This document shows, piece by piece, positions 8,606-16,487 of a stretch of 27,659 bases of DNA. The stretch is taken from contig CAZMXI010000051.1 of assembly GCA_964570205.1 (NCBI GenBank), positions 1 to 27,659 on the forward strand. Reading direction: 5' to 3'. Within the stretch, counting starts at the first letter, position 1, and every line of letters starts with the position of its first letter. This DNA comes from CAZMXI01 sp964570205. Lineage in GTDB: Bacteria; Planctomycetota; Phycisphaerae; Tepidisphaerales; Tepidisphaeraceae. The notes under the pieces are model-generated. The model was not told the origin of the DNA, ran no database searches, and was given only the letters and a program-made list of their open reading frames with translations. The translations under genes and the position numbers were made by a program.

Positions 8606-8611
8606 TATACT
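8606..8611 (+). promoter_or_regulatory. Candidate -10 box giving a very short leader
   Basis: TATACT matches the -10 consensus at five of six positions and would start transcription only about 5-7 nt before the ATPase ATG at 8624. That ATG has no Shine-Dalgarno sequence, which agrees with a near-leaderless message. No convincing -35 hexamer is present, so confidence is low. Confidence 0.28.
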
Positions 8612-8623
8612 CAGTCCAGCGAG

Positions 8624-11146
8624 ATGACCGCAGCCACCAGCCCAGCTCAGACGCTGTGCGCATTGCCGCCGGATGCGGCGGCCTGCGCCCCTTCACTCGA
8701 TTGCTGCGGCGGGGCAGTGCACATGCCATGGTTGCGGCTGGCGGTGGGGATTTTCGTGGCCGCCCAGACGATGCTCTTCGGGCTGGCGATCAACATCACG
8801 CCCCCGGATGATCCGGCGACGCGCATGCTGCTTCACACAGGCATGCTGGCGGCGACGCTGGCGGTGCTGGCGCTGCTCGGCTGGCCGCTGGCCAAGGCGG
8901 CGGCCAGGGAACTGGCATCCCGGCGGATCACGATGGAGTTGCTGTTTCTCGTCGGCCTTTCTGCGGCGATGGGCATCTCCTGTCGCTCCATGCTGGCGGG
9001 CGAGGGGCCTGTCTATTTCGAGGTGGTCTGTGTGCTGCTGGTGGTCTACACCATCGGGCACGCGATCAACGCCGGCACGCGGCGACGCGCGATATCCGCC
9101 GTCGAGGCTCTGGCGTCACCCATCTCAACTGCCCGGCTGGTGGATGGCTCGGGCACTCGACATGTCGCCGCGGAACAGCTTGTCGCCGGGAACATGGTGC
9201 GGGTCATGCCCGGAGAACTCATCCCTGCCGATGGCCGGGTCGTGGGCGGCAGGGCGATGGTGCGTCAGACGGCGTTCACGGGCGAGTGGCTTCCGGCCGT
9301 GTGTGGCGCTGGCGACGCCGTCTTTGCGGCGACCGCGTGCGAGGACGGCACGCTGGATGTTGAAGTCACGTCGGCTGCCGGCCGGCGGCGAATCGACCGA
9401 CTGGCAGCGCTAATCGACAGTGCCCGCCGCTCGCCCGCGAGCCTTCAGAGACAGGCCGATCGGTTTGTCCGCTGGTTCCTGCCGATCGTGCTGACGGTCA
9501 GCGTCGGCACGTTGATCTACTGGGCTGATGTCGCGGGTTGGCAGCAAGGTCTGTTCAATGCGCTGGCGGTGCTGCTGGTGGCATGCCCATGTGCGGCGGG
9601 GCTGGCCACCCCTTTGGCAATCTGGTCGGCGATGGCGAGGTTGAGTCGGGACGGCCTGCTCCTGCGCAGCGGCGACGCCGTCGAGCGGCTCGCGGCGGTG
9701 GATGGGGTCATTTTTGACAAGACCGGCACGCTTGGCGAGCAGCGGCTGACGGTTTGCCGCGCGGACTTACCTTCTTACGTCCAGGCCGCCGTCGCGGCTG
9801 TTGAGCGACTGAGCGGTCATCCGGCGGCGGTTGCGCTGCGCGAGCTGGCGACCGTTGATGGCCCGGCCGTCGAAGTGGAAGCAGTCCGCATTCTCAGCGG
9901 CCGGGGCATTGAGGCGGATATCCGCATCGCTGGCGGCCCTCTCCAGAAGCTTCAGATCGTCCGAGATGATGCCCGGACGCCTGTGGCGAGCATGCGGCTG
10001 CGTGTGAATCTCGACGGCGAGAATGCCGGCACGGTCGAACTGACTGAACGTCTGCGGTCGTCAGCGAAATCGGCCATTGATGAGCTTGCCCGACTGCGCC
10101 TGCCCGTTCAGATCATGACAGGCGACAGCCCGCCCATGGCCGCGGCGGCGCAGGAGCTTGCGCCCACGACCGCCGGCATGACGCCACAGGAAAAGCACCG
10201 GGCGATTCGAGGCTTCGGTCGGCCGCTCTTCGTTGGCGATGGCGTCAACGATGCCGCGGCGATGGCGGCTTCTCATGCGAGCATCGCCCTTGCGGAGGGT
10301 GCGGAAGTCACCGTCGAGAGCGCCTCCGCCACGCTGCATGGAGGGGATCTCAGCGCGATTCCACGGGGCATTGTCGCATGTCGCAGCGCCGTGCGGGCGA
10401 TCCGTATGAACCTACTGTGGGCTGCCGTGTACAACGCGGTGGGCATCTTCGCGGCCGCGATGGGCTGGCTGCATCCCGTGCTGGCGGCGGTCCTTATGGC
10501 CGCATCCAGCGCATGGGTCAGTTTCCGGTCGGCCGATCCGACTCCGAGCGAAGAGGCTGGCGGCGTAGACTGGAATTACATCCTGGGGCATAGCTCGGGC
10601 CTGATTGGGCAGGGGGTTATCCTGGCATGCCTGGCCGACGTGCCGATCTGGGCGGTTGCTATTCCGTTCGCCGCTCTGGCATATTGGATCATCCGGCGTG
10701 GCCGTCGTTGGTCCACCGGCGCTGACATGATCCTGGGCATGGTGAGCCTGGGTGGTCTTGGGATGAACCTGGGCTGGTGGGCGGACCTGGGGTTTACCCC
10801 GGCCCTGCATGCCGGCCATGGGTGCTGCGCGGCGAACAGCCTGGCGGGCGCGGTCATCGCGTCGCCGTGGATGTACATCGGCATGTTGCTTGTCGGAGTT
10901 CCTGCCATGTATGTCCTGCGGCATACGCCAGAGCGTTTCTCGTGGCGTCGCTGGTGCTGCGTCGGGCCTCTGGTCGTGGGCGTGCCTGGGATGATGCTGG
11001 GCATGTGGGGTGGTTCGCTCCTGGCGGGCAAGCTGATGGGCATGAACCCATCCGTCTTCGTGATCGTGCATTACGTGCTGATGATGGCGGGGATGTGCGC
11101 AGGCATGCTGGTGGCCCATGTGCCGGCGCCGCATGGGCGGGGTTAG
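8624..11146 (+). CDS. P1B-type Cu(+)-transporting ATPase fused to a C-terminal membrane module
   Basis: The 840-residue protein holds the signature motifs of a heavy-metal P-type ATPase: TGE (219-221), CPC in the metal-binding helix (321-323), DKTGT with phosphorylated Asp365, the HP motif (399-400), TGD (499-501) and GDGVND (538-543). Tyr603-Asn604 and MAASS (625-629) in the last two helices match the P1B-1 pattern for Cu(+). There is no classical HMA domain; the N-terminus only has scattered Cys residues and a CC pair (27-28). Residues from about 650 to 840 are extra: about six more transmembrane helices with HAGHGCC (729-735), a CC at 778-779 and many Met residues (MLGMWGG, MMAGMCAGM). I do not recognise this module. 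It could bind or pass on copper. Fusion or readthrough is not suspected, because the frame is continuous. ATPase function is firm; direction and the role of the tail are inferred. Confidence 0.9.
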   Translation: MTAATSPAQTLCALPPDAAACAPSLDCCGGAVHMPWLRLAVGIFVAAQTMLFGLAINITPPDDPATRMLLHTGMLAATLAVLALLGWPLAKAAARELASRRITMELLFLVGLSAAMGISCRSMLAGEGPVYFEVVCVLLVVYTIGHAINAGTRRRAISAVEALASPISTARLVDGSGTRHVAAEQLVAGNMVRVMPGELIPADGRVVGGRAMVRQTAFTGEWLPAVCGAGDAVFAATACEDGTLDVEVTSAAGRRRIDRLAALIDSARRSPASLQRQADRFVRWFLPIVLTVSVGTLIYWADVAGWQQGLFNALAVLLVACPCAAGLATPLAIWSAMARLSRDGLLLRSGDAVERLAAVDGVIFDKTGTLGEQRLTVCRADLPSYVQAAVAAVERLSGHPAAVALRELATVDGPAVEVEAVRILSGRGIEADIRIAGGPLQKLQIVRDDARTPVASMRLRVNLDGENAGTVELTERLRSSAKSAIDELARLRLPVQIMTGDSPPMAAAAQELAPTTAGMTPQEKHRAIRGFGRPLFVGDGVNDAAAMAASHASIALAEGAEVTVESASATLHGGDLSAIPRGIVACRSAVRAIRMNLLWAAVYNAVGIFAAAMGWLHPVLAAVLMAASSAWVSFRSADPTPSEEAGGVDWNYILGHSSGLIGQGVILACLADVPIWAVAIPFAALAYWIIRRGRRWSTGADMILGMVSLGGLGMNLGWWADLGFTPALHAGHGCCAANSLAGAVIASPWMYIGMLLVGVPAMYVLRHTPERFSWRRWCCVGPLVVGVPGMMLGMWGGSLLAGKLMGMNPSVFVIVHYVLMMAGMCAGMLVAHVPAPHGRG

Positions 11147-11350
11147 CGGCGGCGCGGCATCTCGCTTGCGGCGGCAGCGTTCTGAGCCCGGGTCGGCAAG
11201 AACCGCCCCAGTCCCAGCCGGAACATTCCGATGTTTGATATGGGGCCGGCCGCCTGGGTGCTGGAGCCTACCGATACTATCTATCCACAGCAGCAGCGCC
11301 ACCCGCGCCGCGAGGGCAGGGTCGGGATGCCCTGACGAAGGCTGCGGCTG

Positions 11351-11379
11351 TTGACTTGCCACCGGCCGCGGCCAGAATC
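11351..11379 (+). promoter_or_regulatory. Candidate proC promoter
   Basis: TTGACT (11351-11356) matches the -35 consensus at five of six positions. It is followed after 17 bp by AGAATC (11374-11379), a weak -10. Transcription would begin almost at the proC ATG (11385), implying a leaderless or very short leader. The 238-bp gap upstream of proC (11147-11384) shows no other gene. Confidence 0.28.
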
Positions 11380-11384
11380 GGGGG

Positions 11385-12197
11385 ATGCCTTACGAATTGG
11401 CCATCATCGGCGCGGGCAACATGGCCGAGGCCATCGTCCGCGGTATCCTGCGATCCGACCTCTATGCCCCAGCCCAGATGATCGCGGCTGACGTGTCGGC
11501 CCAGCGACGAGATGCATTCCGGCAGATGGAGATTGCGGCCGTCGAAGACCTCGCGGTGGCGGCAAGCGATGCGGCCATCATCCTGCTGAGCGTCAAGCCA
11601 CAGCAGATGAACGGCGTGCTTTCCGCGTTGGCGTCGGCGATCAACGAACGGTCCATGGTTGTCTCCATTGCCGCGGGCACCCCGAGCAGTGCCATCGAGC
11701 AGCGACTTGGCGGGAACAAGGCATGGCGCATCGTGCGGGTGATGCCTAATACGCCGATGCTGGTAGGCGAGGGCATGGCGGCCATCGCTCGAGGCCGGCA
11801 TGCGACCGACGCCGACCTGGCGGCGGCAAGGAAGCTGTTTGAGGCGGCGGCCGCTGTGGTCGAGGTGGATGAGGACAAGATGGATGCCGTGACCGCGATT
11901 AGCGGTTCCGGGCCGGCGTATTTTTTCTTCCTGGTCGAGCAGATGATCCAGGCGGGGATGGAGATGGGCCTGACGCGGGAGCAGGCGCACCTGCTGGCGA
12001 CTAGGACGTCACTTGGGGCGGCGAGGATGCTGACGGCCAGCGCGGATGCGCCGGCCGAGCTGCGCCGGAAGGTGACCAGTCCGGGCGGCACAACGCAGGC
12101 GGCGATTGCGACCATGGAGCAGCGGCGAGTGCCGCAGGCGATTGTCGAGGCGCTGCATCGCGCCTGCGAGCGAAGCAGGGAACTGAGCGCTGGTTGA
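11385..12197 (+). CDS. proC: Pyrroline-5-carboxylate reductase
   Basis: This 270-residue protein catalyses the last step of proline synthesis, NAD(P)H-dependent reduction of 1-pyrroline-5-carboxylate to L-proline, in the cytoplasm. The N-terminal dinucleotide-binding loop is GAGNMA (9-14). Family motifs follow in order: SVKPQ (69-73), MPNTP (120-124), SGSGPAY (173-179) and the C-terminal signature TSPGGTT (231-237). The length is normal for the family and nothing is missing. No strong Shine-Dalgarno sequence precedes the ATG; only a G-run is present, consistent with the short-leader promoter proposed upstream. The gene stands alone and converges on the polyol dehydrogenase gene with a 5-bp gap and no visible terminator. 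Confidence 0.95.
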   Translation: MPYELAIIGAGNMAEAIVRGILRSDLYAPAQMIAADVSAQRRDAFRQMEIAAVEDLAVAASDAAIILLSVKPQQMNGVLSALASAINERSMVVSIAAGTPSSAIEQRLGGNKAWRIVRVMPNTPMLVGEGMAAIARGRHATDADLAAARKLFEAAAAVVEVDEDKMDAVTAISGSGPAYFFFLVEQMIQAGMEMGLTREQAHLLATRTSLGAARMLTASADAPAELRRKVTSPGGTTQAAIATMEQRRVPQAIVEALHRACERSRELSAG

Positions 12198-12202
12198 ATC
12201 AG

Positions 12203-13462
12203 TTACGGCCGCCGGAGGTCCGCCAGAGCGGCCCAGGTGAGCTGGATGAGTTTCTCGGTCAGCCCATCGCCCGTTTCACCCCAGATTTCCGTGAGCAGCT
12301 TCCGCAGGCCATCGGGGGATTGAATTGCGTCGTCCGTGGGCAAGGGTGAATGGAGCATTCCGGGGTGCTTGCGCGCGGAAAGGACCGCCGCCGCCGCGCC
12401 TTTGGCGAGATTGATCGGCTGGATGCCCTGCCGCAGCGCCAGGCGCATGGTTCCATAGAGCCGGTCGTCGTAGCCGAGCTTGCGGACGTGGTCGCGGATG
12501 ACGCGGGGGACCAGATCGTTGAGGTTCGGCCGGACCATGCGGTCCAACAGGTCTTCGGCATACGCCCGATAGCCGTCTGTGGTGAAAAGCGGATCGCCCA
12601 AGCCCGCGTGTCGGCGGATCAGGGCTGCGCCGGATTCGTCGATGAAGGCCGCGCGGGCGATTCGCATGATTTGTGCATCGCGGCCGGCGTCGGCGATGGT
12701 TGCCAGTCCCTTGTGATCGGCGAGATAGCCGATCAGGGCGTGGATGGCGTTGTGGCCATATAGCTTGGCCTCTTCGAACGGCAGCAGGTCATCTTTCTCA
12801 ACGAATACCTTGATGCCCCGCGCGAAGCCGGGCAGGGTGATCCGGCTGATGAGAATGCGGTTGAATTCCTCGACCAGGATTGCGCGGGGGGTGTTGGGGG
12901 TCATCGGCGCCAGGTTCATCCTGCGCATGACATCTGGCTCGGTGATGATTCCGGACATCTTGCCGATGACGGTGTTGAGCACCTGGACATCCTTCAGGGC
13001 GGCGGGGGAATGGCGGATGATCTTTTCGGAAAGGATCTCGGCGGCATGATTGTGGTTCTCGGCCGCGTAGATGACAGCAGGATTGGGCGTTTTCCGTTGC
13101 GATAGCCCCCGCGCGAGCAGCGCCGCGACGCAGGAATCATCGCCGGAATCGAAGAAGTTGACGCTCGGCAGGGCGGTGGCCAGCTCATCGGCCTCGGCGA
13201 TGGCCAGGAGGATCTTCCGCCGGTCGTCGGGGTCGCGCGGGTCGTACAGGTCAACACCCTCGACCGTCACCTGGTCGATGCGGTCTTCTCTGGCGATATT
13301 GATCGTGTAGGCACCGCCGTTGTCGCGGATTGCCTTGACCAGGAGCGGATCGATCTCGGCGACCGCATAACGGGCGAAATTGCCCGACTGGTGCGCCTCG
13401 AACAAAAACAGGGCGCTTTGAATAGGGCCGAAACCGAATCCGACGAAATTGCGCATGATCAT
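12203..13462 (-). CDS. Mannitol dehydrogenase-family polyol (phosphate) dehydrogenase
   Basis: The 419-residue protein fits the long-chain polyol dehydrogenase family that includes mannitol-1-phosphate 5-dehydrogenase, tagaturonate and fructuronate reductases. The N-terminal Rossmann loop is GFGFGPIQSA (8-17), AAENHNHAAE (133-142) carries the conserved Glu-Asn, and the catalytic signature K-x4-N-x2-H is present as Lys233, Asn238 and His241. These enzymes oxidise a polyol or its phosphate with NAD(P)+ and need no zinc. The exact substrate is not visible; the GFGFG loop differs from the GAGNIG typical of MtlD, so an MtlD label is not justified. It is the last gene of the minus-strand operon, 24 bp after the upstream dehydrogenase. 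Starts at 13462 and 13456 are possible; the ribosome site is weak, consistent with translational coupling. Confidence 0.82.
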   Translation of the reverse strand: MIMRNFVGFGFGPIQSALFLFEAHQSGNFARYAVAEIDPLLVKAIRDNGGAYTINIAREDRIDQVTVEGVDLYDPRDPDDRRKILLAIAEADELATALPSVNFFDSGDDSCVAALLARGLSQRKTPNPAVIYAAENHNHAAEILSEKIIRHSPAALKDVQVLNTVIGKMSGIITEPDVMRRMNLAPMTPNTPRAILVEEFNRILISRITLPGFARGIKVFVEKDDLLPFEEAKLYGHNAIHALIGYLADHKGLATIADAGRDAQIMRIARAAFIDESGAALIRRHAGLGDPLFTTDGYRAYAEDLLDRMVRPNLNDLVPRVIRDHVRKLGYDDRLYGTMRLALRQGIQPINLAKGAAAAVLSARKHPGMLHSPLPTDDAIQSPDGLRKLLTEIWGETGDGLTEKLIQLTWAALADLRRP

Positions 13463-13486
13463 CCCATCGATGCCCGAGTCTCAACG

Positions 13487-14770
13487 TCAGTCCAGGCATT
13501 CTTCCAGCAATTGCTCTTCCCGTGCCCTATCCCAATGTTCAACCGGCGTGAGGTTCTCGATCGTGGCGTGCGGATACAGGATCACCTTGCCCTCGACCTG
13601 GTTGGCCTTGATCATCCGCAGGACATCGGGGGCGTGGCGGAGCGAGCCGTAACCATAGACGTAGTTGCCCGCGTCGATCTGCCCCATGGCGATCGCCTTG
13701 AGGCTGGCGGCCAGGTCGGAAGGCGCCCCGCCGCTGGATCCGACGAGCTTGATCTCATCGTAATGCACGCGAATGGCGTCAACCTGTAGCGTGTGCTGCC
13801 CGCGCGGCAGCCCGCCGAACAGATTGGCCACGCCGCCCTTGCCCAGCAATTCCAGCGAGGCTTGTTGAACGGGCTGGATGCCTACGGCGAGGATGATGTC
13901 GTCGGCGCCTTGGCCGCCGGTCAGTTGCTCGACCATCGGCTTGAGCTGATCGGGCTGAACCGTCACCAGCTCAACTCCCAGCCTGGTGGCTTTCTCGCGC
14001 AGGAGCCGGCGGGCCTTGTCGAGTCGCTCGGCGATCTTGTCGCAAACCACCAGATAGCGCGGCTTGAACCGAAGCGATAGCTCGGCGTGCATCATGCCCA
14101 TCGGGCCGGCGCCGATGATCACCGTGGTGCCGTTGGTCAGCATGCCGAGCCTGGGCGTGCGTGGCGCAAATGCCGATTCCTTGATCAGGTGGATATGCCT
14201 CTCCTGCGCTGAGTGGATGCAGGAAATCGGCTCGCCCATCGACACCGCGAAGTACGGAAGTCGCGGGTCCGGCAGCGGCAACAGGCATCCGCCCCGTAGC
14301 ACCTCTTCCTGGATCAGGACATACTGGGCCAGGCAGCCGCCGAGGGTGTATCCGACGGCGCACTTGACCATGCCTTCGGCGTGGTTCCTGTAACGTTCGC
14401 GATGGTTGAACGGCGGAACATCGACGGCCGGCTGAATGCCGTATCGCTCGCCGGGCCTGTACTGGCCGGAGAGGCCTGGGCCCGCCTTTACGATGGTGAC
14501 GGAGCCCTCGTCACCCAGAATGACCGGCCATTTGGCCGGGTCCCAACCATTGAAGTACGTGTGGGCTGCACCCTGCTCCATGATCTTGAGGATGGAGGTG
14601 CAGACGCCGGCGGCATCGACCCGGGCCAGAAGCTGATTTGGACCGGGTTCGGGCACCGGCACCTCCCGGCAGGTGACGTTCTCCGGACCGGTGCCTGAAA
14701 GCACCACGGCTTGCATTGTCTGCGGCACCCTGATGGCGGCCGGATCGCGATAGGTTGACAGCTTCGACAT
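13487..14770 (-). CDS. Medium-chain (zinc) dehydrogenase, sorbitol/sorbose-phosphate type
   Basis: The 427-residue protein belongs to the medium-chain dehydrogenase/reductase family. Cys57 in AAGVCTS, then Asp87-Glu88 in LGDEGSV, occupy the zinc positions; most relatives have His-Glu there. Glu180 (GEPISCIHSA) is in the usual place for a further ligand. The cofactor site is GAGPMG (220-225). The lobe around the catalytic Cys resembles the L-sorbose-1-phosphate reductase branch, so a ketose/polyol phosphate is a reasonable but unproven substrate. The frame opens at 14782, but GGAG six nt before the ATG at 14770 decides the start. It lies 43 bp after the 542-residue paralogue and 24 bp before the polyol dehydrogenase, in the same operon. 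Confidence 0.85.
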   Translation of the reverse strand: MSKLSTYRDPAAIRVPQTMQAVVLSGTGPENVTCREVPVPEPGPNQLLARVDAAGVCTSILKIMEQGAAHTYFNGWDPAKWPVILGDEGSVTIVKAGPGLSGQYRPGERYGIQPAVDVPPFNHRERYRNHAEGMVKCAVGYTLGGCLAQYVLIQEEVLRGGCLLPLPDPRLPYFAVSMGEPISCIHSAQERHIHLIKESAFAPRTPRLGMLTNGTTVIIGAGPMGMMHAELSLRFKPRYLVVCDKIAERLDKARRLLREKATRLGVELVTVQPDQLKPMVEQLTGGQGADDIILAVGIQPVQQASLELLGKGGVANLFGGLPRGQHTLQVDAIRVHYDEIKLVGSSGGAPSDLAASLKAIAMGQIDAGNYVYGYGSLRHAPDVLRMIKANQVEGKVILYPHATIENLTPVEHWDRAREEQLLEECLD

Positions 14771-14813
14771 GGCGAGCTCCATCGTGTCTCAAGGGAGGTG
14801 CATTCGCGATCTG

Positions 14814-16442
14814 CTATCCCGCCGCGACGCGCAGCAGTTCATCCTCGGCGGCCTTGTTCCAGTTGCCATCGCTCAATTTCGCCGCCACGCTCGGATAATG
14901 CATGTGCAATTCCGCGAGCGGAATGAGCCCCACATCGTGGAGCATGGGATAGACCAGGATCTTGCCCGCCAGCGTGCGGTTCTCCACAGCCGCGATGCCG
15001 TCGGCCGCGCCGGCCATGCCGCTGATGGCATCCACCGAGCAGTTCGTGTCCAGCCGGCCTTCTTCCACTTTCCGCAGCACGATTTTCATGTCGCGGATGA
15101 CCGAGCCGCTGGTGCCGAACATGAAGCAGCGGTTGGCGATATACGCGTCAAGGTCAATCTCCTGCTTCGTCGGAGCGGGAATGCCCGCGAAGATGTTGAT
15201 GATGCACCCCGGGGCGGAATCTCGAATTGCGTTCGCCACCAGCGCGCCCACAGGGGCCATCAGGGCGACATAGCGGAATTCCTCTGTGATAGGGTTCTTC
15301 TGGGTGTTGATCAATCGCAGCCCGACATGGTTAGCGCGGGCCATCGGCTCAACCTTCTTCCGCAGCGATTCCAGTCGCGCATCGTCCATATCGGTCCCGA
15401 TGACAGTGATGTCGGGCACGCCGGAACAGACCGCGCGAATCACGTGCATCTGCCCCATTGGCCCGCCAGCGCCGACGACGGCGACGGTGTCGCCGGGGCG
15501 GATCTCGCCGGTGGGGGGGATCGTCTCGTAGGAATCGGCCGGGTCGTTGCCCGCCGTCCCGATCCAGCGGGTCATGCCGTAGTGGATGCGCCCGATGCCG
15601 ACAGACACCGGCTGGCCGATCTTCCTGCCGCCCAGGACGATGTTGATGATCCCGTGCGCGGCCAGCTTGTCGTTCAGCAGGTCGATGGTCGCCTTGCTGG
15701 CGCCGAAGTAGATGATGTCGTCAAATGCCTCATTCGGCAGGCCGGCCACGTCAGCGGGGCGGGCATGTTGGATCGACGTCGGCTTGTTGTGCCGCGTGAG
15801 GGCCTCGATGCCCTGGGCCTGATGCCCTGGTTCGACCACGACCAGCGTCTTTCCGCCGGGCTTGACGGTTCGTCGTTCTTCGGTCACATACGAATCCTCA
15901 ACGCAGGCCCAAGGCTCGACCAATGCGACGGCCGACGCGCTCAGACTTTCGCTCACCGGGATGAGAAACCGCTCGCCGCTGGCCGGCTCGATCACCACTC
16001 GCTCGTCCATGAGCACGTATTCCTGAAGCGCGCCTTCGAAGTTGTAACCAAAGGCGGCGTTGGAGTTGGCCGTTTTCAGGTCGCGGTAGTCGGTCTGCAC
16101 CAGCACCCGCTCGCCAACCTTGTGCTGCTTCACCTGATCGCCCACTGCGACAATTCGGCACGTTACCTCATGCCCCGGAACGGTGGCCCTGCCGCCGGGA
16201 ACATAACTGGAGATGGTCTGGAGCACCTCCCCGGGCAGCCCGCGAATCACTTCGCTCTTGCGGGCATGCGCATCAAACTGCTTGAGCAGTTTCAGGTCTG
16301 AAAAGCACAGCCCCACGCACTCAACCTTCGCCAGGATCTGGTGCGGCCCCGGCGCGGGCACCGGCTTCTCCCGGTTGAGCTCGAGCTGGCTGGGCCCGAC
16401 AAGCTGAACGGCGTATTGGGTCTTGGGGAGCTTTGTTTTCAT
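14814..16442 (-). CDS. Oversized zinc dehydrogenase with two Rossmann-like segments
   Basis: At 542 residues this medium-chain dehydrogenase is about 150-190 longer than usual. The N-terminal half has intact zinc-site residues: Cys46 (GLCFSDL), His91-Glu92 (PGHEV) and Glu176 (VEPWACVED). A segment at about 196-275 (GKTLVVVEPGHQAQG to IINIVLGGRKIG) reads like a Rossmann beta-alpha-beta unit but lacks GxGxxG. The regular cofactor domain follows, with GAGGPMG (324-330) and a normal C-terminal lobe. The extra segment could be a degenerate duplicate cofactor domain or an oligomerisation insert. Function is probably NAD(P)-dependent oxidation of a sugar alcohol or sugar phosphate; its 427-residue relative follows in the operon. 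The Shine-Dalgarno sequence is weak. The frame is continuous, so this is not a sequencing artefact joining two genes. Confidence 0.85.
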   Translation of the reverse strand: MKTKLPKTQYAVQLVGPSQLELNREKPVPAPGPHQILAKVECVGLCFSDLKLLKQFDAHARKSEVIRGLPGEVLQTISSYVPGGRATVPGHEVTCRIVAVGDQVKQHKVGERVLVQTDYRDLKTANSNAAFGYNFEGALQEYVLMDERVVIEPASGERFLIPVSESLSASAVALVEPWACVEDSYVTEERRTVKPGGKTLVVVEPGHQAQGIEALTRHNKPTSIQHARPADVAGLPNEAFDDIIYFGASKATIDLLNDKLAAHGIINIVLGGRKIGQPVSVGIGRIHYGMTRWIGTAGNDPADSYETIPPTGEIRPGDTVAVVGAGGPMGQMHVIRAVCSGVPDITVIGTDMDDARLESLRKKVEPMARANHVGLRLINTQKNPITEEFRYVALMAPVGALVANAIRDSAPGCIINIFAGIPAPTKQEIDLDAYIANRCFMFGTSGSVIRDMKIVLRKVEEGRLDTNCSVDAISGMAGAADGIAAVENRTLAGKILVYPMLHDVGLIPLAELHMHYPSVAAKLSDGNWNKAAEDELLRVAAG

Positions 16443-16487
16443 GGATTGACAGCCTGCATGAAGCGTTCTCGATTTCCGGTCTCAGCG

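Noticed and set aside
11121..11159. Imperfect GC hairpin across the ATPase stop codon
   Set aside because: The arms are simple GCC/GCG runs with a 13-nt loop and no T-tract; such matches are expected by chance in this composition.
14783..14813. Search for tRNA or small RNA genes in operon gaps
   Set aside because: The gaps in the minus-strand operon are too short for a tRNA and no cloverleaf-like sequence was seen in the larger gaps.
14769..16301. 510-residue plus-strand ORF opposite the 542-residue dehydrogenase
   Set aside because: Antisense shadow; the dehydrogenase frame has zinc and cofactor motifs, while this one has none.
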